From Zoogloeaceae bacterium (lineage in GTDB: Bacteria; Pseudomonadota; Gammaproteobacteria; Burkholderiales; Rhodocyclaceae): DNA of 64,000 nucleotides. Location of the stretch: contig JACKMA010000001.1 of NCBI GenBank assembly GCA_024235635.1, positions 1 to 64,000 of the forward strand. Direction: 5' to 3'. Positions within the stretch are counted from its first letter, which is position 1, and every line of letters begins with the position of its first letter. Below, piece by piece: positions 1 through 8,021 of the stretch. The position numbers and the translations under genes were made by a program. The notes beneath the pieces were generated by a model, which was not told the origin of the DNA, did no database searches, and saw nothing but the letters and a program-made list of their open reading frames with translations.

Positions 1-69
1 AGATCGATCGACACCGGTCAGCGTGATCCACGCGGGGCCAGTAGGTGACGATGTCTGGGCATTCTGCAC
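1..69 (-). CDS. Possible partial gene running off the left edge
   Basis: A minus-strand frame opens with GTG just after the stop codon of the HDOD gene and stays open for 23 codons to the window edge. The start is preceded by a G-rich stretch (GCAGAGGGG), although the spacing to the GTG is very short. The short peptide gives no family assignment. It could be the second gene of an operon with the HDOD protein, or chance. Confidence 0.3.
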   Translation of the reverse strand, partial: MQNAQTSSPTGPAWITLTGVDRS

Positions 70-80
70 CCCCTCTGCCG

Positions 81-935
81 TCAACCGCTCAGCCAGTGCC
101 GGAAGCTCGCGCGCCAGGTCGGGCGCTCCATGGGCGGCTCAGGCTCGATCGCCCGCTTCTCGGTCGGGGCCTCGTCACCCTCGCCCATCAAGGCGTTCGT
201 ATCGCCGCCCATGAGCGCCCAATAGAGGGTGTCCGCTCGTGCCTGCAGACGATCGACACGCTGGGGCGTGAGCTGGCATCCCTGCTCGTCTTCTGCGGCA
301 TGCATCGCGATCGGGTTTGCACGGGCCGAGTAGCCGTGCGCAAGATCGATCAGCATCCACTCGTCCCGACGCGGGGCGGCCAGCTGCGGCAAGCCGATGT
401 CCTGCATCAGCCACTCCAGCCGGCGCGGTGTACCAGTGGACACTCGCTCGATGACCTGCGCAATGCTCACGTCGTGCGAGCCCAGTTGCCGCTGGGCGCA
501 CGCCAGCAGGTGGAAGCTCGGCAGTTCGTGGAACAGTCCGAGCGTCTCCACGCGCAGGGGATCACCCTCGCCGACCTCGACAGCGAGGGCTCCGGCGAAG
601 GCCGACACGCTGATCGCATGCCACAGCAGATTCTCGGCGATCCAGCGCGCGCTCCTGCCCTGCATACCGTGCACGAGTTGGAGCATCGCGACCTGCGAGG
701 CCACCGCTCGCACTTCGCCGGTGCCGAGCAACTGGATGGCGGTGCTCACCGCTTCGACCGGCGCGCCGCGGCGCAGCAAGGGGCTGTTGGCCAGGCGAAT
801 CAGCGCCGCCGCCACGTTCGGCTCTGCGCTCACCATGCGCTCGAGCGCCGACGCGCTGATATCGGGATTCTCGGCCGCGTTGCGGATTGTCATCGCGGCG
901 CGGACACTCGTCGGAATAACGAACGGCTCTTCCAT
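81..935 (-). CDS. HDOD-domain signalling protein
   Basis: 284 aa, soluble. Residues about 10-210 read as an HDOD domain (a degenerate HD-type helical domain found in bacterial signalling proteins): an alpha-helical body with the typical segment 'VAAALIRLANSPLLRR' followed by a helix ending in an LLG motif and later 'LGLFHELPSF', the place where HD proteins have their metal-binding HD pair. No output domain is fused; the last 60 residues are Pro/Glu-rich and probably disordered. HDOD proteins are not known as enzymes and act in regulation. Its promoter must lie in the 246-bp region shared with the divergent TrfB-like gene. The target is unknown. Confidence 0.85.
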   Translation of the reverse strand: MEEPFVIPTSVRAAMTIRNAAENPDISASALERMVSAEPNVAAALIRLANSPLLRRGAPVEAVSTAIQLLGTGEVRAVASQVAMLQLVHGMQGRSARWIAENLLWHAISVSAFAGALAVEVGEGDPLRVETLGLFHELPSFHLLACAQRQLGSHDVSIAQVIERVSTGTPRRLEWLMQDIGLPQLAAPRRDEWMLIDLAHGYSARANPIAMHAAEDEQGCQLTPQRVDRLQARADTLYWALMGGDTNALMGEGDEAPTEKRAIEPEPPMERPTWRASFRHWLSG

Positions 936-1181
936 GGGCGTCGATAGCCACAGGCATATGACAGACGTAACCTATTCGTCGCACGATCGGATGCGTCAAC
1001 GGTGAATTCATGTGCCGCGTCGATCGGCCTGGCTTCGTCACACCTCCGCTGCTGCGGGCCGCGGCGCGCCACGGCATCGCGATCGGCGACGCCAGCCACG
1101 CGGCGGCCCGGCGCCGCGTGGCTGGCGCAACCGAATGCTTCATGACGCCGCAATGCCCTGCCCTTCCTCGATGCCAAGGCC

Positions 1182-1421
1182 ATGACCCCAGAGCAATTCG
1201 ATGCCATCACGGAACTGATTCGCGGACGCAGCGATAGCCGCACCCATGCCGCACTCCGGCAAGTGGTGCTCGAAGGCCTGAGCGTCAAGGAGGCCCTTGA
1301 GACCGCCGAGCGCGAGGGCCGGCCGGTGGCACAGGGGACGCTGGCCCGCTCGGTGCGGCGCTATCGGGATGTGGACCTGCTGCTGCGCCACGTCTACGGG
1401 GGGGCGAAGGGCGGTGGCTGA
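1182..1421 (+). CDS. TrfB/KorA-like DNA-binding repressor
   Basis: 79 aa. The N-terminal pattern MTPEQFDAITELIRGR, then an ALRQVVLEGLSVKEAL helix pair and GTLARSVRRYRDV, matches the TrfB DNA-binding fold of the KorA repressors of IncP-type plasmids (short proteins of about 70-100 aa with a helix-turn-helix). Such repressors coordinate plasmid or ICE genes by binding short palindromes in promoters. It overlaps by 8 bp the next gene, so the two are probably co-translated. No operator copies were identified with confidence. The family match is by pattern, not by a search. Confidence 0.7.
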   Translation: MTPEQFDAITELIRGRSDSRTHAALRQVVLEGLSVKEALETAEREGRPVAQGTLARSVRRYRDVDLLLRHVYGGAKGGG

Positions 1422-1737
1422 GTCCGGGCCGGAAGGCCCCACGATGCACGAGGGCGATCCGGCTTCGCCTGCGCTCGACTGGTTGCCGGTCGCCTGCGCG
1501 GCGATCGGCACGCTGACCGCCGCGTCCATCTTCTCGTCGTCCTACGCGAGCCCCGCCGCCGAGCAGCTCGCCGCCGGCGTAATGGTTCTGGTCACGGTGA
1601 TCGGGGCCGGCCACGGCCTCTTCGCACGGGGGCTGAGCCCCGTAGCGCGGGTCGCCGGCGCTCTGTGTGCCTTCCTGCTGATCTCGGCGATCGTGCTGGT
1701 CACGCTCGCGCTGGGCGTCTATCGGGATCTCAATTAG
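1414..1737 (+). CDS. Small three-helix membrane protein
   Basis: 107 aa from a GTG at 1414 (an ATG at 1444 is the alternative). The GTG overlaps the end of the TrfB-like gene and follows a purine-rich GGGGCGAAGG stretch, which favours it. Three hydrophobic segments can be seen: the stretch after 'SPALDWLPV', the stretch after 'AAEQLAAG' and the C-terminal stretch ending 'LALGVYRDLN'. No motif points to a function. Co-transcription with a KorA-like repressor suggests a plasmid/ICE maintenance or conjugation accessory role, which is inference only. Confidence 0.62.
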   Translation: MAESGPEGPTMHEGDPASPALDWLPVACAAIGTLTAASIFSSSYASPAAEQLAAGVMVLVTVIGAGHGLFARGLSPVARVAGALCAFLLISAIVLVTLALGVYRDLN

Positions 1738-1940
1738 CTGCCCCCGGAGGGCTGGAGCAGCGACGCGCGGCTGATCACCCTCCCCTTGGGCAGCTCGCCG
1801 GCGGCGCGGGCGCGCAGCCATTCCAGCTCGGGCAGCGACATCGCGCCGTCATCCGGCGCGTAGGCCGGTACGTCGTCCTGCGGGTTCGCGGCGCCTTCCT
1901 CATGCCGGGTCGTCATCGTCGACTGTTCCTTCCGCATCAT
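1734..1940 (-). CDS. Hypothetical 68-aa protein
   Basis: ATG ATG start with a clear GAGGA ribosome-binding site 5 bases upstream. The protein is hydrophilic, with an acidic N-terminal half and a basic C-terminal half, and includes 'MSLPELEWLRARAAGELPKGR'. Its stop overlaps the end of the small membrane protein gene on the other strand, so the two converge. No family recognised. The gene lies 23 bp after the 104-aa ORF in the same direction and may be in one operon with it. Confidence 0.5.
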   Translation of the reverse strand: MMRKEQSTMTTRHEEGAANPQDDVPAYAPDDGAMSLPELEWLRARAAGELPKGRVISRASLLQPSGGS

Positions 1941-1963
1941 ACTGTCCTCGGTATGGTGTGGTT

Positions 1964-2275
1964 TTAAGTATGGTCGCCGTCGAGGCGGCGACCCATCCTG
2001 TCGAAGCCATGCCGCGTATCGAGCGGCTCGCAGCGCCACGCCTGGAGCACGCCGCGCGCCTCGTCCTTCTCGTAACCCCGAAGGATCAGTGCCCCGTCGG
2101 CCACCTGGACCAGGCTCACGGCGAATAGCTCGCTGAGCGTCACGTTCTGCGTCAGCGGCGGTGCCAGGGTGGCCACGCCGTTGCGGAGGCTCAGAAATCC
2201 TTCGAGCGTCGGCGCTGCCTCGCCATCCGGAATGCGCTGGCCGGCGCGGCGCAGCTTGGTGACACGGCAATACAT
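1964..2275 (-). CDS. Hypothetical 103-aa protein
   Basis: Start placed at the ATG of 'MYCRVTKLRRAG'; a TTG 42 bases further upstream would extend it but has no ribosome-binding site. The sequence has regular beta-like hydrophobic spacing ('LSELFAVSLVQVADGALILRG') and ends in a charged tail. No family recognised. It is followed in the same direction by the 68-aa ORF. Confidence 0.48.
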   Translation of the reverse strand: MYCRVTKLRRAGQRIPDGEAAPTLEGFLSLRNGVATLAPPLTQNVTLSELFAVSLVQVADGALILRGYEKDEARGVLQAWRCEPLDTRHGFDRMGRRLDGDHT

Positions 2276-2625
2276 CGTCGCTGGTGTTTTGTACAGGTTC
2301 GGCGATCGTAGCCCCAAGCGCCCGCCCTGTCACGCTGGCCTTCGGTCGGCGTGGGTGTTCAGTCCGGTTCGGTCCGGCGCATCGCCGCGCAGAGCCGCCG
2401 GTCCGTGCCGGTGATCTCCGGCGCACGGTGGGGGATTCGCACCCGCCCGCCCTCCCCTGGTCGGTGTCGCTACCGCGGGCTGCTCTGGTTGGTTGGCGAC
2501 GGGTTGGACTGGGGGGATGGTGCCGGCGTCGGTGTGCGACGGACGGGTTCTCGGCGTTGCTCGGTGGGGCGGGTTCTTTTCTGCCGGGGAACCGCCCGCC
2601 GGCTCTTCGGAAACGACTCGCGGCC
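2276..2625. other. 350-bp stretch without a convincing gene
   Basis: Very GC-rich. The open frames on both strands are composed almost only of Arg, Pro, Gly and Ala codons, as expected for chance frames in GC-rich DNA. It lies upstream of the 104-codon minus-strand ORF and downstream of the ParDE module, so it should hold the promoter of the former. No repeats or known sites seen. Confidence 0.5.
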
Positions 2626-2922
2626 CTAGCCGTGGCCAGCTTCCCGTTGCTGTCGGAAGGCGAGGACATACGCGGCGTCGTCGGCTGGCTCGTGGCGGTA
2701 CAGGGCGACATAGCCGGTGGCGCCGAAGGCGATCACGAGTTCGCGCAGTTCGGGCATGTCGGGCAAGGGTCTGCCGATGCCGGGGGCGCTTTCCAGCAGC
2801 AGGAGTTGGTGCGCGATGGCCCGGCCGGCGCGTCTGGCGGCGTCCGGGGCCTTGGCGGCAAGGAAGCGCCGGCAGCGCTCCAGGTTCGCCGCTGCGCCTT
2901 CCGTGACGATTACTCGTGGCAC
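2626..2922 (-). CDS. parE: ParE/RelE-family toxin
   Basis: 98 aa, the usual length for the family. Features: N-terminal beta strand 'PRVIVTEGAAANLERCRRFL', the 'PGIGRPLPDMPELRELVI' loop with the conserved G-R-P followed by 'YVALYRHE', and the C-terminal 'AAYVLAFRQQREAGH', matching the ParE layout (strand-helix-helix-three strands). ParE toxins inhibit DNA gyrase and RelE relatives cleave mRNA; which applies here cannot be told from sequence. It overlaps the antitoxin gene by 13 bp, the normal order antitoxin-toxin. Intact. Confidence 0.86.
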   Translation of the reverse strand: MPRVIVTEGAAANLERCRRFLAAKAPDAARRAGRAIAHQLLLLESAPGIGRPLPDMPELRELVIAFGATGYVALYRHEPADDAAYVLAFRQQREAGHG

Positions 2923-3182
2923 TCAGGCGCGGTGGTTTCGTCTTCGGTGCCCCAGGTGTTCAACCAGGCCTGCGCTTCCTCGCCGGTCAGGTGCCGGCCG
3001 TTCTCCTGGTAGGCCGCCCAGGCGTCCATGGCTTCCTGTTTGAAGCGCTCACGGGCCTCCTCACGCTCGACGTACTCGCGGATGGCTTCGAGCATGATCC
3101 AGTGGGGCGAGCGGCGGCGTTGGCTGGCGAGCTGCTGGACGCGGTCCTTGAGCGTGTCGTCAATCTTGAGGGAGGTGGCCAT
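2910..3182 (-). CDS. parD: ParD-like ribbon-helix-helix antitoxin
   Basis: 90 aa. The N-terminus 'MATSLKIDDTLKDRVQQLA' followed by 'RRSPHWIMLEAIREYVERE' is a ribbon-helix-helix (MetJ/Arc/CopG) DNA-binding domain; the acidic C-terminal half would wrap the toxin. First gene of a two-gene module. Two direct repeats of GGTGATAC lie just upstream (3203-3220) and are the likely autoregulatory site. Confidence 0.86.
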   Translation of the reverse strand: MATSLKIDDTLKDRVQQLASQRRRSPHWIMLEAIREYVEREEARERFKQEAMDAWAAYQENGRHLTGEEAQAWLNTWGTEDETTAPECHE

Positions 3183-3202
3183 GGCGTGGGCGCCTATTCT
3201 TT

Positions 3203-3220
3203 GGTGATACCGGGTGATAC
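3203..3220. promoter_or_regulatory. Direct-repeat operator candidate of the ParDE module
   Basis: Two exact copies of the 8-mer GGTGATAC, 10 bp apart (one helical turn), end 20 bp upstream of the ParD start. Ribbon-helix-helix antitoxins bind such tandem sites to repress their own operon. Beyond this, 3183-3496 shows no gene. Confidence 0.45.
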
Positions 3221-3496
3221 TTTACGGCGCTTGCGCCCAATGGTCCAGCGGACAGGGCGGTCCGGGGCGCGATGGGACAGCCAGCCGCCTTGGGGCGGAG
3301 GCATCAAGTCCCTCATTGCCGGTACAGCCGATTCGTTGCATTGCACCGATCGCCGGTGGCCATTCCTGCACCGTCCGACCCCGGCCATTTGCTGCCTGTC
3401 AGCTGGAGCGAAGACCAGTCATCGGAACGGCCGGAGTGCTCCGAAACCGAACTTAATCAGGCAGGTCGCTCTGCGATGCACCATCTTGGTAAGCCG

Positions 3497-4255
3497 CTAT
3501 TCGGAAGCGTCCGGAGCAATGATCATCGCCGGGTAAACGCCCCGTCCGTTTCCCACCGAAAATGCGAGCCACTTCAAGGATGATATGTGGCACATCGCCG
3601 ACTCTAGTTTGTCGAGAAACGCGACGAACTGGTCGAGGGTTTCCAGCGCCGGCGCGCAAATGAACTTCCCGCCCGGCTTGAGCCACGACAACATGCGCCG
3701 GATGTCGGCTGGCCCAATCTCAGGGCCAACCAGGCCCTGCGTATCGATGATCGTGTCGAAAGCTTCATCGGGTACGTAATGGCGAGCGTCGCACACCGCA
3801 AGTTGAAGGTTGCGAATGTGCCTTGCCGCGGCGAAACGTCTCGCGAGCATGATGTTCGAGGCGCTCAGGTCTATCCCGAACACCCTGGCGGCAGGGCGGC
3901 ACGCCGCATACCACGAACTGAGATATCCGATGCCGCAGCCGATATCCAGAATTCTTGTCCCTTCTAATTGACCCGTGACGTAGTCGCCTACGACGCGAAG
4001 AGCATCCGCCTTGTCCAATGGAGCAGCGGTGACCAGTCGTGTGCCGGCATGCCACTGATCAAGGCCCCGAGAATTGTCAGGCTTCGATTCATCAACCTGC
4101 TGCGGCCCGCGCGGCTGCGTCCAACGCTTCAATCGTTCTTGCGCGGGTAGATATTCAGGCGCCCCATTAACGTCGCTACAGTGCTCGAAGTGGCGACCGA
4201 AGTTCAGCAAATGCTCGGAAAGGCTGGTGGGCTGGGTGACATTGGACGAGTTCAT
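3497..4255 (-). CDS. Class I SAM-dependent methyltransferase
   Basis: 252 aa from the ATG of 'MNSSNVTQPTS'. Motif I of Rossmann methyltransferases is clear ('ILDIGCGIGYLS'), with the acidic end of strand 2 ('VFGIDLS'), motif II region 'LAVCDARHY' and a post-motif 'MLSWLKPGGKFIC'. The first 85 residues are a less conserved cap. The substrate cannot be told; the overall shape fits small-molecule methyltransferases. It lies 65 bp downstream of the AEC transporter gene in the same direction, so the pair may be co-transcribed, possibly methylating and exporting the same compound (inference). Confidence 0.82.
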   Translation of the reverse strand: MNSSNVTQPTSLSEHLLNFGRHFEHCSDVNGAPEYLPAQERLKRWTQPRGPQQVDESKPDNSRGLDQWHAGTRLVTAAPLDKADALRVVGDYVTGQLEGTRILDIGCGIGYLSSWYAACRPAARVFGIDLSASNIMLARRFAAARHIRNLQLAVCDARHYVPDEAFDTIIDTQGLVGPEIGPADIRRMLSWLKPGGKFICAPALETLDQFVAFLDKLESAMCHISSLKWLAFSVGNGRGVYPAMIIAPDASE

Positions 4256-4320
4256 CGATATCGCACCGATCTGGAATGGGGTTGGAAACGGCCGGAGCTC
4301 TGTCCGGTGGGTGCCAGCGG

Positions 4321-5250
4321 CTACAGGGTGAGCAGATAAAGACATGCCGAGAGCGTGACCAGCGAGCCCAGCGTCGTCAGCAGAATCACTCTCCCAACGA
4401 CAGCCGCCTCGCGCCCGTAGAGGCTCGCCAGCATGTAGGGCCCGGTGCCGGTCGGTAATGCACTGAGCAGCAAGGCCGAGTGCGCCCACAGAGCCGGGAG
4501 CTCGAAAACGCGAAATGCGAGGATCCCGGTGACCAGGGGTTGCACGAACAACTTGGCGATCACCAAACCGGCCGTGCCCTCGCGCCGCCCCTCCTGTTTC
4601 AGAGCGAGGAACGCCCCCAGCGAGACCAGTGCGCAGGGCGTAGCGGCCGCACCCAGAATGGACAGGATGCTTTCCAGCGCCGGAGGCAGCAGTGCGCCGC
4701 CGACGGCCCAGAAGGCACCCAGCACGGGCGCGATCACCAGCGGGTTGCCCGCCAGCGCTCTAGATACCTTGGCGAGCGCGCGAAGCGGGTGCTTCTCCTG
4801 CTGGAGGCTGATCTCGACCAGGACGACCCCGACCGCAAAAAGGGCGCACGCGACGATCAGGGTGGCAATGACGGCCGGCAGCAATCCATCGTCACCGAGG
4901 ACCAGCATGCACAAGGGAATTCCGAGGAAGCCGGTGTTGGCATACGCCGCGCTGAGGCCGTCGATGCTGGCGTCGGCGAGCCGGCGCGACTGCCGCATTC
5001 GGTAGGCGACGGTGAAGACGAAAACGACAACGCACCCCGCAGCGATCGACGCAACAAATTCCGGCTGCCATATCTGTTCCCAGGTCGCGGTTGCCGTCAC
5101 CTTGAACAGCAGAGCCGGCAGCGCAAGCCAGACAACGAAGCGATTGAGTTCGGACGAAGCCGTTTCACCAAGGCGATCGGTGCGACGGCAGACATAGCCG
5201 AGCAGCATGAGGCCGAAGATTGGCAGGACCACATTGAGGATGGAGGGCAT
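4321..5250 (-). CDS. AEC-family (auxin efflux carrier) transporter
   Basis: 309 aa, about ten hydrophobic segments in two halves of five, the layout of the AEC family (PF03547). Typical elements are 'LPIFGLMLLGY' at the N-terminus, 'NRFVVWLALPALLF', 'YANTGFLGIPL' and the C-terminal 'LPTGTGPYMLA'. Bacterial members carry carboxylates such as malate or malonate, or other organic anions. It is divergent from a LysR regulator across a 95-bp gap, a common arrangement in which the regulator controls the transporter. Confidence 0.9.
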   Translation of the reverse strand: MPSILNVVLPIFGLMLLGYVCRRTDRLGETASSELNRFVVWLALPALLFKVTATATWEQIWQPEFVASIAAGCVVVFVFTVAYRMRQSRRLADASIDGLSAAYANTGFLGIPLCMLVLGDDGLLPAVIATLIVACALFAVGVVLVEISLQQEKHPLRALAKVSRALAGNPLVIAPVLGAFWAVGGALLPPALESILSILGAAATPCALVSLGAFLALKQEGRREGTAGLVIAKLFVQPLVTGILAFRVFELPALWAHSALLLSALPTGTGPYMLASLYGREAAVVGRVILLTTLGSLVTLSACLYLLTL

Positions 5251-5292
5251 GGGCGTGTCCGCAGGGGAAGTGCCCGTATCTTAGGATCGCCT

Positions 5293-5330
5293 ATTGATAC
5301 CGTCCAATGCTATATTTGACGTATATCAAT
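5293..5330. promoter_or_regulatory. LysR-type operator candidate between divergent genes
   Basis: An inverted repeat ATTGATA ... TATCAAT with 24 bases between the arms lies in the 95-bp gap between the AEC gene and the LysR gene, in AT-rich sequence unlike its surroundings. LysR regulators bind such extended dyads upstream of divergent targets. Confidence 0.45.
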
Positions 5331-5345
5331 ACGATTTATGCATCG

Positions 5346-6248
5346 ATGACCATCGACTTCCGGCAGCTTCGCTATTTCATCGCCTTGGCCGATACGCTGC
5401 ATTTCGGCCGTGCAGCGGCCCGCCTACACATCTCGCAGCCCCCTCTGAGCCGCCAGATCGCGGCCCTCGAAGATGAACTCGGCGTGGCTCTGTTCAAGCG
5501 CACGTCCCGCCAGGTGGAAATGACGGCCGCGGGACGTCATTTCCACGACCAGGCAGTGCGCATCATCGAGGCACTGAACACCGCGGTGCGAAGCACGCAG
5601 GCCACCGAGCGTGGCGAGCGGGGGGTGCTGCGTGTCGGCTTCACGATGAGTGCCGCATGGGGTGTTCTGCCTCCGCTGGTCAAGACCTATGGCAGCGCTT
5701 ACCCCGATACCGATGTCCAGCTCAGCGAGGTGTTGCCCCGCGAACTGAATGACGCGTTGATTTCCGGCAAGGCCGATGTCGGTATCGCGTTTCCGTGGCA
5801 ACGCCCACCCGGCCTCGAATACCTGCCGATTCACGCGGAACCGCTCTGCGCAGTGCTTCCGGCCGGACATCCGCTGGCGCAAGCGCAGGAAATCCAGATC
5901 GGCGAACTCGCGAACGAGCCGTTCATCACATTCCCGGCGGCGACGGCGCCGGCGCTCCACGAACTGGTGATCGGCAGCTGTCGCGAACAGGGATTCGAGC
6001 CGCACATCCGCCTGGAAACCCACCTGCAGCAAACCATTGTCAATCTAGTGGCGGAAGGCCTCGGCGTATCGCTCGTTCCCCAGTCGATGAGCAAGATGCA
6101 ATTGCCAGGCGCCGTATTCCGATCGGTCGCCGACGCGCGGACGGTGGAACAAGGCCTCATCTGGGCCGCCAGCAATAACAATCCGTGCGTGAAATGCTTC
6201 CTCGATTGCGCCCGCAGCTATCGCGAATCGACGTGTGGCGGAAGCTGA
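5346..6248 (+). CDS. LysR-family transcriptional regulator
   Basis: 300 aa from the ATG of 'MTIDFRQLRYFIALAD', which is where LysR proteins normally begin; a frame extension to 5307 is not needed. Residues 1-60 are the winged helix-turn-helix ('FGRAAARLHISQPPLSRQI'), and residues 90-290 the periplasmic-binding-protein-like effector domain ('LRVGFTMSAAWGVLPPLV', 'DVGIAF', 'GLGVSLVP'). The effector is unknown; the divergent AEC carrier suggests an organic anion. Length and motifs are normal. Confidence 0.92.
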   Translation: MTIDFRQLRYFIALADTLHFGRAAARLHISQPPLSRQIAALEDELGVALFKRTSRQVEMTAAGRHFHDQAVRIIEALNTAVRSTQATERGERGVLRVGFTMSAAWGVLPPLVKTYGSAYPDTDVQLSEVLPRELNDALISGKADVGIAFPWQRPPGLEYLPIHAEPLCAVLPAGHPLAQAQEIQIGELANEPFITFPAATAPALHELVIGSCREQGFEPHIRLETHLQQTIVNLVAEGLGVSLVPQSMSKMQLPGAVFRSVADARTVEQGLIWAASNNNPCVKCFLDCARSYRESTCGGS

Positions 6249-6609
6249 AATGTACTCGCCCGTTAAGCCAACCAAGTGTGGCCGATGGATGGTCTGGGGA
6301 CATTGACTTGTCATCTGGTCGTGTGCGCCGTTATGAAATAGCCCACTGCAACTGGGTCGCGATCCTGTTTCTGGTGCGGCCAAAGCGAAGACTGCACCCA
6401 AGGCATCCTTGGTCAACTCCATCTGGGCGACCTCGTCACTCAGGAACCTGCCAGTCGACAACCGAGACGAGGAATGTCCCTTGTGGGTCGATTGCGGCCT
6501 GACAACTGCCAATGCGGATCGCATGAGCTGCCTGGGGCTGTTTGCGGTGCAGCACACGGCACCGAACATCTGGGGTCGGCTCGCGAAACAAGAATCGCAC
6601 TCCAATGGG
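6249..6609. other. 361-bp stretch without a recognised gene
   Basis: Open frames on both strands cross this stretch but none has a ribosome-binding site, a family motif or a sensible start. It may be a remnant between the LysR gene and the inserted MazEF module. Confidence 0.4.
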
Positions 6610-6651
6610 GTTGCATGTAACACATGAAGGCCGTAAAGTGTTGCATGTAAC
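6610..6651 (+). promoter_or_regulatory. MazEF promoter with two operator copies
   Basis: The near-palindromic 12-mer GTTGCATGTAAC occurs twice, at 6610-6621 and 6640-6651, exactly 30 bp apart (about three helical turns). A sigma-70-like promoter fits inside: -35 TTGCAT (6611-6616, in the first copy), 17-bp spacer, -10 TAAAGT (6634-6639, touching the second copy). Binding of the antitoxin complex would cover both elements. Confidence 0.62.
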
Positions 6652-6666
6652 AACTCGGAGGCCAGC

Positions 6667-6885
6667 GTGGCACACGTCAATTCAAGAGTTCAGAAGCATC
6701 GCGACGCCCTGCGCAAGACGGGGTTGCGCCCGGTGCAGATTTGGGTCCCGGATACGCGCCGTCCAAACTTCGCTGATGAATGCCGTCGCCAGTCGCGCCT
6801 TGCCGCCGAGGCCGACACGGCCGACACGGGCATCCAGGACTTCGTGGATGAAGCCTTGGCTGATCTGGACGGCTGGACAGAATGA
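6667..6885 (+). CDS. MazE-type antitoxin (DUF3018-like)
   Basis: 72 aa, GTG start with a GGAGG site 5 bases upstream. The pattern 'RVQKHRDALRKTGLRPVQIWVPDTRRP.FADECRRQ' followed by an acidic C-terminus is that of the DUF3018 antitoxins paired with PemK/MazF toxins. It should bind the repeated operator upstream and neutralise the toxin, whose start overlaps its stop by 4 bp. Confidence 0.82.
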   Translation: MAHVNSRVQKHRDALRKTGLRPVQIWVPDTRRPNFADECRRQSRLAAEADTADTGIQDFVDEALADLDGWTE

Positions 6886-7208
6886 GGCGGGGCGATTTCG
6901 TAACAATCGCCATACAAGGAGACTTCGGAAAACCAAGACCCGCCTTGGTGATTCAGGCTGACCATTTCGATGAGCACGCCACCGTTACCGTGCTGCCGGT
7001 GACGAGTACGCTTGTGGCTGCGCCGTTATTCCGTATCACGGTTCGACCGGACGCAGGAAACGGCTTGCAGAAGCCGTCACAGGTCATGGTGGACAAGGCC
7101 GTGACCGTGAAGCGCGATAAGGTGGGACCAAGCTTCGGGCACATTGATGTTGACACACTGGTGGAGGTTGAGCGGTGTTTGGCCGTGTTCCTCGGCATTG
7201 CCAAGTAA
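6882..7208 (+). CDS. mazF: MazF/PemK-family endoribonuclease toxin
   Basis: 108 aa. Begins 'MRRGDFVTIAIQGDFGKPRPALVIQAD', with the RGD-V-x(n)-GKPRPALV signature of PemK/MazF; 'TVTVLPVTST' and 'SQVMVDKAVTVKRDKVG' complete the beta-barrel including the conserved D-K of the active groove. MazF toxins cut mRNA at short motifs. Intact, with start overlapping the antitoxin stop. Confidence 0.92.
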   Translation: MRRGDFVTIAIQGDFGKPRPALVIQADHFDEHATVTVLPVTSTLVAAPLFRITVRPDAGNGLQKPSQVMVDKAVTVKRDKVGPSFGHIDVDTLVEVERCLAVFLGIAK

Positions 7209-7274
7209 GGCATCTCGGAAGACGGACAATAGAGCGCGCCAAGCTGCTGGCATCGGTCGGCATTGGGTTAGGCG

Positions 7275-7904
7275 TCACCTCAACCGGGCGTCAGCCTTGC
7301 GGTGAGCCGCCCACACCCTCTTCACATGGCTGATGCTGCAGCCCGCGAGTTCCGCGGTTCTCGCGATCGACATCCCGTTCGTGCGCATCTCGATGATGCG
7401 CCGATGAATCTCGGGACGAGGCCGGCGACCCCGGTACTTGCCTTCCGCCCTCGCCCGCTCGATGCCCTGCGCCTGGCGCTCGCGCTGCAGTTCGTAGTCG
7501 TCGCGCGCCATCTGCAGCGCGAGGCGCAGCAACATTTCCTGGACGGCCTCGATGACGATCTGCGCTGTCCCGGCCGAGGCCGCGGCAAGTTCCGACAAGT
7601 CCACCACGCCCGGCACTGAGAGCTTGGCGCCCTTGGCGCGGATTGACGCCACGAGTCGCTCGGCTTCCGCGAGCGGAAGGCGGCTGATCCGATCCATGCG
7701 CTCGGCGATCACGACGTCACCAGGCTGAAGGTCTTCGATCAGGCGCTGCAGTTGCGGTCGGTCCGGTCGAGCGCCCGAGGCCTTCTCGCGATACACCCCT
7801 GCGATGTAGTACCCGGCCTGGCGCGCATCGGCCTCGATCGACGTTTGCCGGCTGAGGTCTTGCTCGTCGGTGCTGACCCGCTGGTAGATCCGGGCAACTT
7901 TCAT
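7275..7904 (-). CDS. Serine recombinase (resolvase/invertase family)
   Basis: 209 aa from the ATG of 'MKVARIYQRVSTDEQ', the usual N-terminus with the catalytic serine in 'RVSTDEQ'. Further motifs: 'ASGARPDRPQLQRLIEDL' and 'GDVVIAERMDRISR' with the conserved arginines, the long helix E, and a C-terminal Hin-like helix-turn-helix ('RIIEMRTNGMSIARTAELAGCSISHVKRVW'). Typical for plasmid- or transposon-borne resolvases. It is alone, with no transposase beside it, so it may serve multimer resolution of the element. No res site was identified. Confidence 0.9.
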   Translation of the reverse strand: MKVARIYQRVSTDEQDLSRQTSIEADARQAGYYIAGVYREKASGARPDRPQLQRLIEDLQPGDVVIAERMDRISRLPLAEAERLVASIRAKGAKLSVPGVVDLSELAAASAGTAQIVIEAVQEMLLRLALQMARDDYELQRERQAQGIERARAEGKYRGRRPRPEIHRRIIEMRTNGMSIARTAELAGCSISHVKRVWAAHRKADARLR

Positions 7905-8021
7905 GGCGATCTTGGGTATACCTAAATGCATCTAATGGCGCTGTATTGGCTCATAATACGGACGCCAATCTATCTGCGCTAGGCTTAATGGTCCGACCTA
8001 AAAGCGCCACTGGAGGTCACC

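Noticed and set aside
45..947. 300-codon plus-strand frame opposite the HDOD gene
   Set aside because: No ribosome-binding site or domain; it mirrors the real minus-strand gene, and its codon use follows from that gene's third positions.
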